Below, in pieces: positions 6,998 through 14,168 of a stretch of 37,073 nucleotides of DNA. The translations under genes and the position numbers were made by a program. The notes beneath the pieces are model-generated. The model did not search any database and was not told where the DNA came from. It was given only the letters and a program-made list of their open reading frames with translations. Numbering within the stretch: the first letter of the stretch is position 1; every line of letters starts with the position of its first letter. Where the stretch lies: assembly GCF_014651635.1 (NCBI RefSeq), contig NZ_BMXG01000029.1:1-37073 (forward strand), given 5' to 3'. This DNA is from Cerasicoccus arenae. GTDB taxonomy: Bacteria > Verrucomicrobiota > Verrucomicrobiia > Opitutales > Cerasicoccaceae.

Positions 6998-7309
6998 CTA
7001 TACTGATTGCAGTGTTAAATGGTTCTTCGGGATGCGACCACCGCGCAGAGCAATGCGCTTAATCTCACGTCCGCGAATTTGAAGACTCAGCTTGCGGCCG
7101 CGACCACGAATCAGAGCACCACGTCCAAGCAAACGAGCGTCGTCAGGGTCAATGATACCTTCATCGAAATCGCGAACAACCGGGGCAAGTGTCTTCATCC
7201 CCATTGCCCCCGCATAGATTGAGGCGTCGTAAAAATTTGAGTTCTTCAACCGCTCGACCTCATCAGGAGTTAAGGGAGCGATGGATTTGCGTTTAACGGT
7301 ATCTTGGCT
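6998..7309 (-). CDS. Small basic protein, first gene of the rep operon
   Basis: 103 aa from ATG 7309 (MSQDTVKRK); a GTG at 7327 would add six residues but lies in the iteron region. Not recognised. The N-terminal half is mixed (IAPLTPDEVERLKNSNFYDASIYAG) and the C-terminal half strongly basic and Arg/Gly-rich (LLGRGALIRGRGRKLSLQIRGREIKRIALRGGR), suggesting nucleic-acid binding. It is placed directly upstream of rep and downstream of the iterons, so a copy-control or origin-binding role is possible. Confidence 0.62.
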   Translation of the reverse strand, partial: SQDTVKRKSIAPLTPDEVERLKNSNFYDASIYAGAMGMKTLAPVVRDFDEGIIDPDDARLLGRGALIRGRGRKLSLQIRGREIKRIALRGGRIPKNHLTLQSV

Positions 7310-7319
7310 CATGTTGCAT

Positions 7320-7405
7320 AAGCTCACGCAATCTCACGCAGCTAACAAGCATTAATTGCACGCAATCTCACACAAGCTCACGTTAATGTCGAATAACTCC
7401 CTCAC
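7320..7405. promoter_or_regulatory. Iteron-like repeats between divergent operons (operator/origin candidate)
   Basis: AAGCTCACG occurs at 7320-7328 and 7374-7382; CACGCAATCTCAC at 7325-7337 and 7359-7371. The core CTCAC lies at 7323, 7333, 7367, 7377 and 7401, in pairs 10 bp apart, one helical turn. The block sits between the rep operon (leftward) and the possible RHH regulator (rightward). It could be the operator of that regulator, the Rep origin region, or both. Confidence 0.7.
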
Positions 7406-7415
7406 AATCAAGTTG

Positions 7416-7445
7416 TTGCACTCTAAATTTTTTTTCGTTTAGATT
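7416..7445 (+). promoter_or_regulatory. Promoter of the RHH-like regulator, possibly leaderless
   Basis: TTGCAC (7416-7421), an 18-bp spacer with a T8 run, and TAGATT (7440-7445). The predicted transcription start falls at about the ATG at 7453, and no Shine-Dalgarno precedes that ATG, which would make the message leaderless. Confidence 0.4.
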
Positions 7446-7452
7446 ACTAAAA

Positions 7453-7821
7453 ATGAGACGAGCAAACACAGATGGCGAAAATGACAAAAGTAGCCCTAGA
7501 GGAATCCGGATTCGTAAAAATGACTGGAAACGCATTGATGCGCTTGCTAATCAACTACATACGAATGCAAATGGAGTTTTCCAAATGCTCGCCGATGCCT
7601 TGTTTGAATACGCAGAGGAAAACCCTGACATAGCAACACCGGTAAAAATAGTCTCCAAGCGGGACTACGAACAGTTTGCTGCCGTATTACCCAAATTAGA
7701 ATTGCGGCTACGCGAGGAGGCCAATCTGCCACCACGTCAAGAAGCTCAACCCTCAGTTGATCATTCGATCTACGAACGCCCTAAGCGAAAAACGGCCCGC
7801 AAGAAGGCTAGCGGAGAATGA
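7453..7821 (+). CDS. Possible ribbon-helix-helix regulator
   Basis: A 122-aa protein with an N-terminal strand-helix-helix pattern (RGIRIRKNDWKRIDALANQ, then HTNANGVFQMLADALFEYAEEN) like Arc/CopG-type repressors: a basic strand for major-groove contacts followed by two helices. A C-terminal extension ends in a basic tail (RPKRKTARKKASGE). It is divergent from the rep operon across phased direct repeats, which fits a repressor of replication or of its own operon. The family assignment is by pattern only; an unrelated small DNA-binding protein is possible. It overlaps the next gene by 4 nt. Confidence 0.55.
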   Translation: MRRANTDGENDKSSPRGIRIRKNDWKRIDALANQLHTNANGVFQMLADALFEYAEENPDIATPVKIVSKRDYEQFAAVLPKLELRLREEANLPPRQEAQPSVDHSIYERPKRKTARKKASGE

Positions 7822-8204
7822 GCGAGGAGGAGTTTCAGGCACACGGCATGCGACCGGCTGCCCGTGCATATCGTTGTGCGCTTTGGGCAGCAGAGTCCTT
7901 GGCTGGACGTCTTCGGCTTACCTTAATGCTGTGTGAGGAAATTATGCTCTTAAGCCAGCAGGTTTCTTACCTGAATCATTCTTTGCCGGAATGGGAATTG
8001 CCCAATCTTGAGGTTGAGAGCATGTCCGAAGCCTTGGATGCTGGGCTTGATCTCTGTAACCGAATGGAGCTTTTGAAAACCTACATACGCGATTTATCTC
8101 CTGATGTTATTCCTTGGAGAGCGAGAAATCCGGACGAAGTTTGGAGTCAATCCGAGCGCGAACCCGAACAGATGATTTTGGCTAGTGCGAGTTTGCAGGA
8201 CTAA
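7818..8204 (+). CDS. Unknown helical protein, co-translated with the regulator
   Basis: A 128-aa, largely helical protein (CALWAAESLAGRLRLTLMLCEEIMLLSQQ) with no recognised domain, signal peptide or convincing membrane segment. Its ATG overlaps the upstream stop (ATGA), with GGAG just before it, so the two genes form one translational unit. It might act with the regulator; nothing in the sequence shows how. Confidence 0.65.
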   Translation: MSEEEFQAHGMRPAARAYRCALWAAESLAGRLRLTLMLCEEIMLLSQQVSYLNHSLPEWELPNLEVESMSEALDAGLDLCNRMELLKTYIRDLSPDVIPWRARNPDEVWSQSEREPEQMILASASLQD

Positions 8205-8290
8205 CCGCACATAAGGGATTTTATTTATCCCAAAAAGTGGTAGACATCCTAGATTTGGAGGGTTACAGGTCTAAGTGAACTGTAACTGCT

Positions 8291-8677
8291 ATGAATAATA
8301 TACTATTATCAATAATACTTTTCTGTTTAATCAATGCAGCTTCTGCCAAGGTGGAAGTTGTCGTTCAGTATGAGTACAAGTCAAAGTATTCGACACGCGA
8401 AGGATCAGATAAGCTTAAGTTCTATTCTGGCGCTGAAGTCAGCCCGATTGCTGATTCTTTGGAGCAAAACAGTGTGTATGTCGAGTATCGTAGCAAATAC
8501 TTCAAGCTAGAGCGAAAGCCACATACATTCACCGAAGGACGCCCGCTTGATATCGAGAACTTCAAAGAGATTTTCGACATGAGGAAGGACGTTAGAGGAA
8601 AGACAAAGGACGGCGAAACAATCGTGATAACGTCACAGGATAGATTCCGAAAGTGGTTCGATAGCAGCTTGAACTAA
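8291..8677 (+). CDS. Small exported protein of the element
   Basis: A 128-aa protein with a clear Sec signal peptide (MNNILLSIILFCLINAASA, cleavage after ASA-K) and a mature part of about 109 residues rich in Tyr and Lys (VVVQYEYKSKYSTREGSDKL). No lipobox and no recognised domain. It is AT-rich like the cargo genes. A secreted product on a small mobile element could be an exclusion or surface-modifying factor; this is only a guess. It lies 86 nt after the previous gene, so it may have its own promoter. Confidence 0.7.
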   Translation: MNNILLSIILFCLINAASAKVEVVVQYEYKSKYSTREGSDKLKFYSGAEVSPIADSLEQNSVYVEYRSKYFKLERKPHTFTEGRPLDIENFKEIFDMRKDVRGKTKDGETIVITSQDRFRKWFDSSLN

Positions 8678-8767
8678 CGTCTTCTTCGGCTTCGCCTGCG
8701 AAATTTGGGGTAATATATGATTGTTTCGATTGGGGGTAACTTCGCTCGAAATAAACAAAGTAGAAAA

Positions 8768-9853
8768 CTAAGGGGATATTGCAAAGTATGCCTTGGCCTC
8801 TGCGCTCGATACTAGCTCGAAGTAAGCCGCGTAAATCATGTCTGGTGAGTTACCAGCTTCGCGTGACACTTGCCTTTCGTCTTCCACGATTGCCATTCGG
8901 TAGGAAATGAAGGAATGGCGGCAAACGTCTTCCTTCCATGTAACAGGGCAGAGGCGTCTTGCTTCAACGAATACGGGTGAATCTAAGCGATGGGGGCAGA
9001 GGGAGCCACTAAATGAGTTTAGCCATTTGGCTAGATTGGGAAGTAATGGAACGTTACGGCGCGCACGCCCTTTCATTTTGCCGCCATCAACTCGTATCGT
9101 TTTTTGACGTATGTCTTCGCGGTCCAGGTCGGCTATTTCTGATGGACGCAATCCAGCGAACAGGGAAAGCGCGAAATAAGGCACGAAAAGGCCGTCTCGG
9201 TGCTTTGCAATTCGTTCCATGAACACTGCCGCGTCATCTGCTTTCATGATAGCGGGCCGCTTTTTCGCGGTATCCCTTGGCCGTTCAACACGGGCAAGAG
9301 GACTCTGCTCGATCTGGCCGCGCTTCAAGAGGAAGTTGAAGAGGTTAGAAAAGGCGGCATAATCGTTAATCTGATTTCGGACGGAGCAGGGGCGATAAAT
9401 GTATTCCTGCAAATCTTGAGCGCCTACATCGTCAATGAGCTTTATCCCCGAATGTTCTGCGAAGTTCTTAAGGCGGCTTGTGAGATTCTGAGAAGTGCGC
9501 TCACTGACGCCTTGCCGCTCCCGAGCCTCAAGCAGAGAAAATACGGCATCTTTCCAAGTTAGAGAACTGCGCTTTCGGGTGTTCTTTTCAATGAATTCTG
9601 CCGCCTGATTGATTGTTAATCCGCGATCTTTGAGAATGAGTAAAAGATTCTGCAACTCGCGTCGTTCGCGTGGGCCAATGTGAACCCCTTCTGAACCTTC
9701 GCGAAACAGCTTCTTATTGAATTCTGCGGCATCAGTATCAGCTGAACTGCGGTCGTGGAAGTAGCGCCGATAAGGCTTAAAGCCCTTTCGCGAGAATTTC
9801 ACCATGAACGAATATCGCTCATGAGTAACCGGATATACCTTTGCTTCATTCAC
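8768..9853 (-). CDS. int: Tyrosine recombinase, integrase of the element
   Basis: A 361-aa site-specific recombinase. The N-terminal half holds an arm-binding region and a SAM-like core-binding domain (WKDAVFSLLEARERQG to about residue 190). The catalytic half shows Arg I in AGLRPSEIADL, the strand Lys in GGKMKGRARRNVPL, Arg II in CRHSFISYR and the nucleophile Tyr in IYAAYFELV. The usual first His and the H/W position are Asp/Val and Asn (EAGNSPD), as in other members of this subfamily that I recall. The GTG start at 9853 lies 47 nt from the att repeat, and TATAAA precedes it. Function: integration into and excision from the tRNA-Arg gene. No separate excisionase is recognised. Confidence 0.93.
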   Translation of the reverse strand: MNEAKVYPVTHERYSFMVKFSRKGFKPYRRYFHDRSSADTDAAEFNKKLFREGSEGVHIGPRERRELQNLLLILKDRGLTINQAAEFIEKNTRKRSSLTWKDAVFSLLEARERQGVSERTSQNLTSRLKNFAEHSGIKLIDDVGAQDLQEYIYRPCSVRNQINDYAAFSNLFNFLLKRGQIEQSPLARVERPRDTAKKRPAIMKADDAAVFMERIAKHRDGLFVPYFALSLFAGLRPSEIADLDREDIRQKTIRVDGGKMKGRARRNVPLLPNLAKWLNSFSGSLCPHRLDSPVFVEARRLCPVTWKEDVCRHSFISYRMAIVEDERQVSREAGNSPDMIYAAYFELVSSAEAKAYFAISP

Positions 9854-9899
9854 GTATACCCGTTTTATACCGTTTTCGCAGGTTTACGAGACTTTTGAG

Positions 9900-10016
9900 C
9901 ACATGTAAGCAGATTACCGCGTTTTGGCGCGAAACCCTCATCAATAGAGGGGCTTAACCGATTTTCAAGTGGTACTCCCGCCGGGAGTCGAACCCAGATC
10001 GACGGTACCGGAAACC
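9900..10016 (-). repeat. Right attachment repeat, inside and downstream of tRNA-Arg
   Basis: The 117-bp copy identical to 1883-1999. It covers the tRNA from the anticodon stem to CCA (9970-10016) plus 70 bp beyond it, including a short hairpin. Confidence 0.95.
9935..9951 (-). terminator. Weak hairpin after tRNA-Arg
   Basis: CCCTC and GAGGG arms around a 7-nt loop, followed on the minus strand by TTTCG. It may end tRNA transcription, but the U-tract is short. The same hairpin is carried in the left att copy. Confidence 0.4.
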
Positions 10017-10044
10017 GCTGTTCTATCCATTGAACTACGGGAGC
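9970..10044 (-). tRNA. tRNA-Arg (anticodon CCG)
   Basis: 75 nt with encoded CCA. Acceptor GCTCCCG pairs with CGGGAGT (G1-U72 wobble); D stem GTTC/GAAC; anticodon stem GCGGT/ACCGT with loop TTCCGGT, so the anticodon is CCG (reads CGG); T arm CTGGG-TTCGACT-CCCGG; discriminator A. The gene is complete and is the integration target of the neighbouring element. Confidence 0.96.
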
Positions 10045-10276
10045 ACTTGATTAATGAAAGGCTTATGCGATGTATGTGTGCTAAACCAACGAGTTTCTAA
10101 AATAATTCCAAAATGACAATGGATATTCAAGAAGCTTTACGCGTGTTTAGGGGATCAGCAATAGAAGCCATTTCCATACAGGTAAAGCTTGGAATTTACA
10201 TGTGTGATGATTCGTCTACTCCTCCTCGGCAACCACACGTGTCATGCATACTATTCTGTTCATCCCCCTAATCCTT

Positions 10277-12919
10277 TCATTCCTGAAGCGTCGGGAAGGC
10301 GAAACGGAGGAACTCCGTTGGTTCGGCAAACGGTGCTTCAATCTGCATCGACGGCGAGGCTGGATAGTCAATCTTAGCCGGTCCGTACGGCCAGATTGAC
10401 CAATCCACCAGATTCGTTGATGACTCAATGATGATGGGCGTGCCTGGCATTGTGGCGAACTCGATATGCCAGTTGTCTCCGATTTGAATTTCTGGCCGCC
10501 AAGCGGAATGATAGCGGGTTGGATCAGTCTTGGCGAGGTACTCCACCTCATTGTGCTGACCATCTTGGTCGGGGTCGCTCCCCAGAGCTGCCTCGGGGGC
10601 ATGCGGTTCACCAAAATATCTGGCAGTCCAGTCTTCATAGGATTCGTAATCAACCATTGATGCGATCCAATCGTGGATTAGCTGCACGCCGCCCTCATCG
10701 ATCTCATAGGAGCCGAGCGGAGGCATACGGGAGAAGCCTTCGCATTCGCACATCCGTTGTAATAAAACGGATAACTCTGGTTCCCCGGGAACAATGATAC
10801 GGTTGTCCGGGTTGCCATTTCCACCGGAATCATTACCGGGCAGAGCGTTCATCATTTGTGTCTGGTGGAGTGGGATCTGTGGTCGCACGTCAAATGGAGT
10901 GATTGCGGGGCCGCCTGGTTGGTGACATTGGACGCAGTTGACGGCCAGATAGCTCCTCGCACGGTGTTCGAGGCTCTGCGTTGCGTCATTGGTTACGGCG
11001 TAAGCTGGCAGGTAGGGCAGGTCTGCTGCGGTTGGTCCATCTTGCAGGTAGCCCATTTGTGTGAGAGCCTGCAGGACGTTTTGCTCGGCTTCCTGAAACT
11101 CGGTGACGCGGTTCAGTTGGCGAGAATTAAAGCTCAAGGCATAACCAGCGATCTTGGTGTGACATTGCATGCATTGGGATCGGCTGGGGATGCGCCAGGG
11201 TTGAGTGCGCTCAAGGCCATTTTCGTCGATTATCTCAAACTCAAGGTCAACGCCCTCCTGCGGTGCTAATTGAGCGTTTGTGCCAGCCTCATTCCATTGA
11301 TAGGAGACGCCATAGGCGTCATCTTCGGTTTTCACGATGAAGCGGGTCTCTACGCGTCGCTTGGACGCGGGATTGCCGCGCTCCATCTCTAGCTCAAAGT
11401 GTTTGATCCATACAGTGCCTTCTGGGTACGTCCATGGCTCGTTCTCATGGTAGTCAATAGGCGTCGTGTTGGGTAGGGCGAACCAGCGCTGTTTAACCGC
11501 CATATCGGACCAAAAACTGAGATTAGGCGTATAGGGGATCACGCCAGGGGCGGGTATCAGCTCATTCACCGATAGAAAAGCAAGCGTACCGGATAGCATG
11601 ATCGGCAGGTCGTCATTTACATCGTAATTGCGCACCAGCTTCATGATTTTGTTGCCCAGGCTGGAGCCTTTAACCATTATCAGAATGTCGCCCGTGACGG
11701 GATTGGTATCGAAGCCGCTCACCAATTGCTGAGCTAATAGTAATTCCGGCTTGTAGTTGCCATCGGCATTGCGTAGAGCGGTGATCCTTCCGGAAACATA
11801 ATCGGCGAACAGATAGGCTCCATAAAGCTCGGGATGAACGGAGCCCCGATAGAGAATTCCCCCGATAATGGCATGTCCAAGCTCGCGGGGATACGTGTAA
11901 ACCGGCGGCGTTTCAACGAACGCTTCCGGCGCTTCGTGAATTTTTGGGCCATTCAGTGAACCCTCCCGAAAAGCCCAGCCAAAATTTTCCCCACCGCGGG
12001 CAATATTGATTTCTTCCTCGGAGTTTTGCCCGACGTCGGCGATCCAAATGTCGCCCATAAACTCATCAATATAGAAGCGATAGGGATTGCGCAACCCAAT
12101 GGCGAAATACTCCATGATTACTTCATCGGGATTGACGGGGAGTCCGTTGAATTCCGTTGCGCCCACCCAAGGATTGTCGACTGGCACTGAATAGTTTGCG
12201 AGGTCTTCCGAGGTCTCTCGATAAACGCTTGGGTGCGGATTGGGCTCAAGGTTTTCTGGGCGCTTATCGACATCGATGCGGAAAAGACCCGAAAAATATT
12301 CGTGATCCAATCGCTGGGATACATTATATTGGTCATCCGCCCCGCCCCGGTCTCCTATAGTGAAATACAAGTAGCCATCAGCTCCAAAATGGAGGTCTCC
12401 TGCGTCATGGAAGGGTTCAGCGGGGTCTGCCTGATTGATCAGGATTGTTTCACTGGAATGATCGGCTTGATTGGGGTTGCCTGCACTGACTTGAAACCGG
12501 GAAATGCGGTTGCGGCGGATATCCCCCTGAGCCGTGTTCTCGGGGCAATAGAATACATAGAAATAGCCGTTTTCGGCATAATTCGGATGAAAGGCTACGC
12601 CGAGTAGCCCTGCCTCCCAAACATTTGGCACTCGGTGGAGTACGGTTAGGTCTAGGAATAGCTCTTTTTCAGGTATTGAAACATCGGGGATTACCCAAAG
12701 CTTTCCGCCTTTTTCCGCCACGTAAATCCGATTCGGATCGGTCGGGTCGTGCTCAATGGATAGCGCATCCCTGAAAGTTAATCCGGGGAATGCGTCCTCA
12801 AGCATATATTCAGATTGGACCCCTGTGGGCATAGCCAAATCGGCAGGCGTAATTGCTGCCATAGCCATTTGTGGCAGCATCAGACTGCCTATCGCCGTAA
12901 GGGCTAATCCTTTCATCAT
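10277..12919 (-). CDS. PQQ/GSDH-type dehydrogenase fused to a diheme cytochrome c
   Basis: About 880 aa from MMKGLALT; a longer start at 12970 is possible, but a TATAAA box at about 12971-12976 argues against it. After a signal peptide (cleaved near MAMA) comes a glucose/sorbosone-dehydrogenase beta-propeller (GLLGVAFHPNYAENGYFYVFY, HDAGDLHFGADGYLYFTIGDRGG, EYFAIGLRNPYRF, GENFGWAFREG). A second region matches the SO2930/HNE_0200-type diheme family, with CMQCH (11159-11173) and CVQCH (10922-10936) binding two c-type hemes. Near the end, SDPDQDGQHNEVEYL is a Ca-binding TSP3-like loop. Likely a periplasmic sugar or alcohol dehydrogenase passing electrons directly to its own cytochrome. The substrate is unknown, and PQQ dependence is inferred from the family. 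Confidence 0.85.
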   Translation of the reverse strand: MMKGLALTAIGSLMLPQMAMAAITPADLAMPTGVQSEYMLEDAFPGLTFRDALSIEHDPTDPNRIYVAEKGGKLWVIPDVSIPEKELFLDLTVLHRVPNVWEAGLLGVAFHPNYAENGYFYVFYCPENTAQGDIRRNRISRFQVSAGNPNQADHSSETILINQADPAEPFHDAGDLHFGADGYLYFTIGDRGGADDQYNVSQRLDHEYFSGLFRIDVDKRPENLEPNPHPSVYRETSEDLANYSVPVDNPWVGATEFNGLPVNPDEVIMEYFAIGLRNPYRFYIDEFMGDIWIADVGQNSEEEINIARGGENFGWAFREGSLNGPKIHEAPEAFVETPPVYTYPRELGHAIIGGILYRGSVHPELYGAYLFADYVSGRITALRNADGNYKPELLLAQQLVSGFDTNPVTGDILIMVKGSSLGNKIMKLVRNYDVNDDLPIMLSGTLAFLSVNELIPAPGVIPYTPNLSFWSDMAVKQRWFALPNTTPIDYHENEPWTYPEGTVWIKHFELEMERGNPASKRRVETRFIVKTEDDAYGVSYQWNEAGTNAQLAPQEGVDLEFEIIDENGLERTQPWRIPSRSQCMQCHTKIAGYALSFNSRQLNRVTEFQEAEQNVLQALTQMGYLQDGPTAADLPYLPAYAVTNDATQSLEHRARSYLAVNCVQCHQPGGPAITPFDVRPQIPLHQTQMMNALPGNDSGGNGNPDNRIIVPGEPELSVLLQRMCECEGFSRMPPLGSYEIDEGGVQLIHDWIASMVDYESYEDWTARYFGEPHAPEAALGSDPDQDGQHNEVEYLAKTDPTRYHSAWRPEIQIGDNWHIEFATMPGTPIIIESSTNLVDWSIWPYGPAKIDYPASPSMQIEAPFAEPTEFLRFAFPTLQE

Positions 12920-13203
12920 AAAATCGTATCTTGAAATCGTTTTTCGGGACAAGCTTAGAGTGAAAATCATTTATATTGTGGTGTAGGTGCTTGGGATGAT
13001 CAAGTGAGCTACGGATGCAGCGCACCTTTCTCGGGGTGGTGAATCCCTGCAGCGACTACAGAAATGCCACAGGGTTTCATTTGTGCCCCCCCCTAAAAAA
13101 GACGGCTAGCAGTGAGGTGCTTTTGAAAAATAACCATTGCCTAGAATCAATGAAATGGCAGATTAATTGAACAAGGTTGTCGGTAGACAGTCTTAGTTCT
13201 TCG

Positions 13204-14103
13204 ATGTTGTACGACCGACCATACATGCGGGATCGCGCCCCGATTAGGCATGTGGACTACTTCTGGTGGTCCTTATGGATTTTTGTGGGCGCATTTGTGC
13301 TCCAGAATGTTCTTGGCGTTTGGCTAGGGGCCGGGGGGTTCCTGTTCGACTGGTTTGCCTTGTCGATCATGGGGATTACGCAGGGCAAAGTTTGGACCTT
13401 GTTCACCTATTCCCTGATGCATGCCGACATGATGCATTTCTTTTTCAACATGCTGGTGTTCTTTTTCATCGGTCGTTGGTTGTCGCGCCAACTTGAGCCG
13501 AAGAAGTTCCTGCATCTAATCATTGCCTCGGCATTTCTCGGGTCATTGGTATGGCTGGTGGTTCATGCCATTTTTGGTGGGGGCGCTGTCATTGGCATGT
13601 CTGCGATCACCGTCGGCATGACGATTGCGGCGTGTTTGCTCTGGCCGGGCGAAACGATTACATTGCTACTGTTTTTCCTGATTCCGGTTAATATCCGCGC
13701 TCGGGTGTTGATGTGGGTTGTCGTGGGCTTGCAGGCGGCTGGTTTCCTTTTCATTGAATTGCCTCAGTTGATGGGGCGCACGCTGGTCATGAATGATCCT
13801 GGCAGCTCTTTTTCCGCTCACCTGGGCGGGGCGTTGGCGGGTTATCTCTTTTACCGTTTGCTTCAGCGCCCCACGCCGTTGTTTGAATCCGTGACGAAAA
13901 AAGTGTCCGTCGAGGCACCAAAGTGGACAAAAAAGCGGACTCCGGCGACTTCCGGCAAGTTCAAGGTCAACCTCTCCAGTCGGAACGAATTTAGCCGCGA
14001 AGTAGACCGAATTCTCGACAAGATCAATCGCGAGGGCTTCCAGTCGCTTAGCCCGGAGGAGCATAAAATCCTCGATGAAGCAGGTGACGTGTTGAAAAAG
14101 TAG
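13204..14103 (+). CDS. Rhomboid-family intramembrane serine protease
   Basis: 299 aa from ATG 13204; a TTG at 13177 would add nine residues. Six or so hydrophobic segments. Rhomboid signatures are HADMMHFFFNML (H-x4-H-x3-N) in the second helix, the nucleophile Ser in GMSAIT (Ser133; Ala replaces the usual Gly) and the catalytic His in SAHLGGALAGYL (His205). A cytosolic C-terminal tail ends in DRILDKINREGFQSLSPEEHKIL, a segment also found on other bacterial rhomboids. Function: cleavage of membrane-anchored substrates; the substrate is unknown. Divergent from the dehydrogenase gene; the 284-bp gap between them holds a C8 run (13086-13093) and no clear further gene. Confidence 0.9.
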   Translation: MLYDRPYMRDRAPIRHVDYFWWSLWIFVGAFVLQNVLGVWLGAGGFLFDWFALSIMGITQGKVWTLFTYSLMHADMMHFFFNMLVFFFIGRWLSRQLEPKKFLHLIIASAFLGSLVWLVVHAIFGGGAVIGMSAITVGMTIAACLLWPGETITLLLFFLIPVNIRARVLMWVVVGLQAAGFLFIELPQLMGRTLVMNDPGSSFSAHLGGALAGYLFYRLLQRPTPLFESVTKKVSVEAPKWTKKRTPATSGKFKVNLSSRNEFSREVDRILDKINREGFQSLSPEEHKILDEAGDVLKK

Positions 14104-14168
14104 ATTTTTCGGCGATATTTTCGTTTTACCTGCAACTTTTGCCGGAATTCACCGGTTCCCTATAAGTT

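Larger units (their letters stand above)
1883..10016. mobile_element. 8.0-kb integrative element in tRNA-Arg(CCG)
   Basis: A perfect 117-bp direct repeat (1883-1999 = 9900-10016) brackets the element; one unit is 8017 bp. The right copy overlaps the 3' half of an intact tRNA-Arg gene, and a tyrosine integrase reads away from it. The interior encodes a HUH rolling-circle Rep, an SSB-like protein, a possible RHH regulator, an HNH/AP2 protein, a secreted protein, a toxin-antitoxin pair and an unknown two-gene membrane unit. There are no conjugation genes, no capsid and no Zot-type ATPase. By known biology, tRNA-targeting integrases recreate the tRNA 3' end on insertion, which is the arrangement seen. 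I infer an integrative rolling-circle plasmid or satellite that may still be excisable, since both ends, the integrase and the Rep are intact. Confidence 0.93.
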
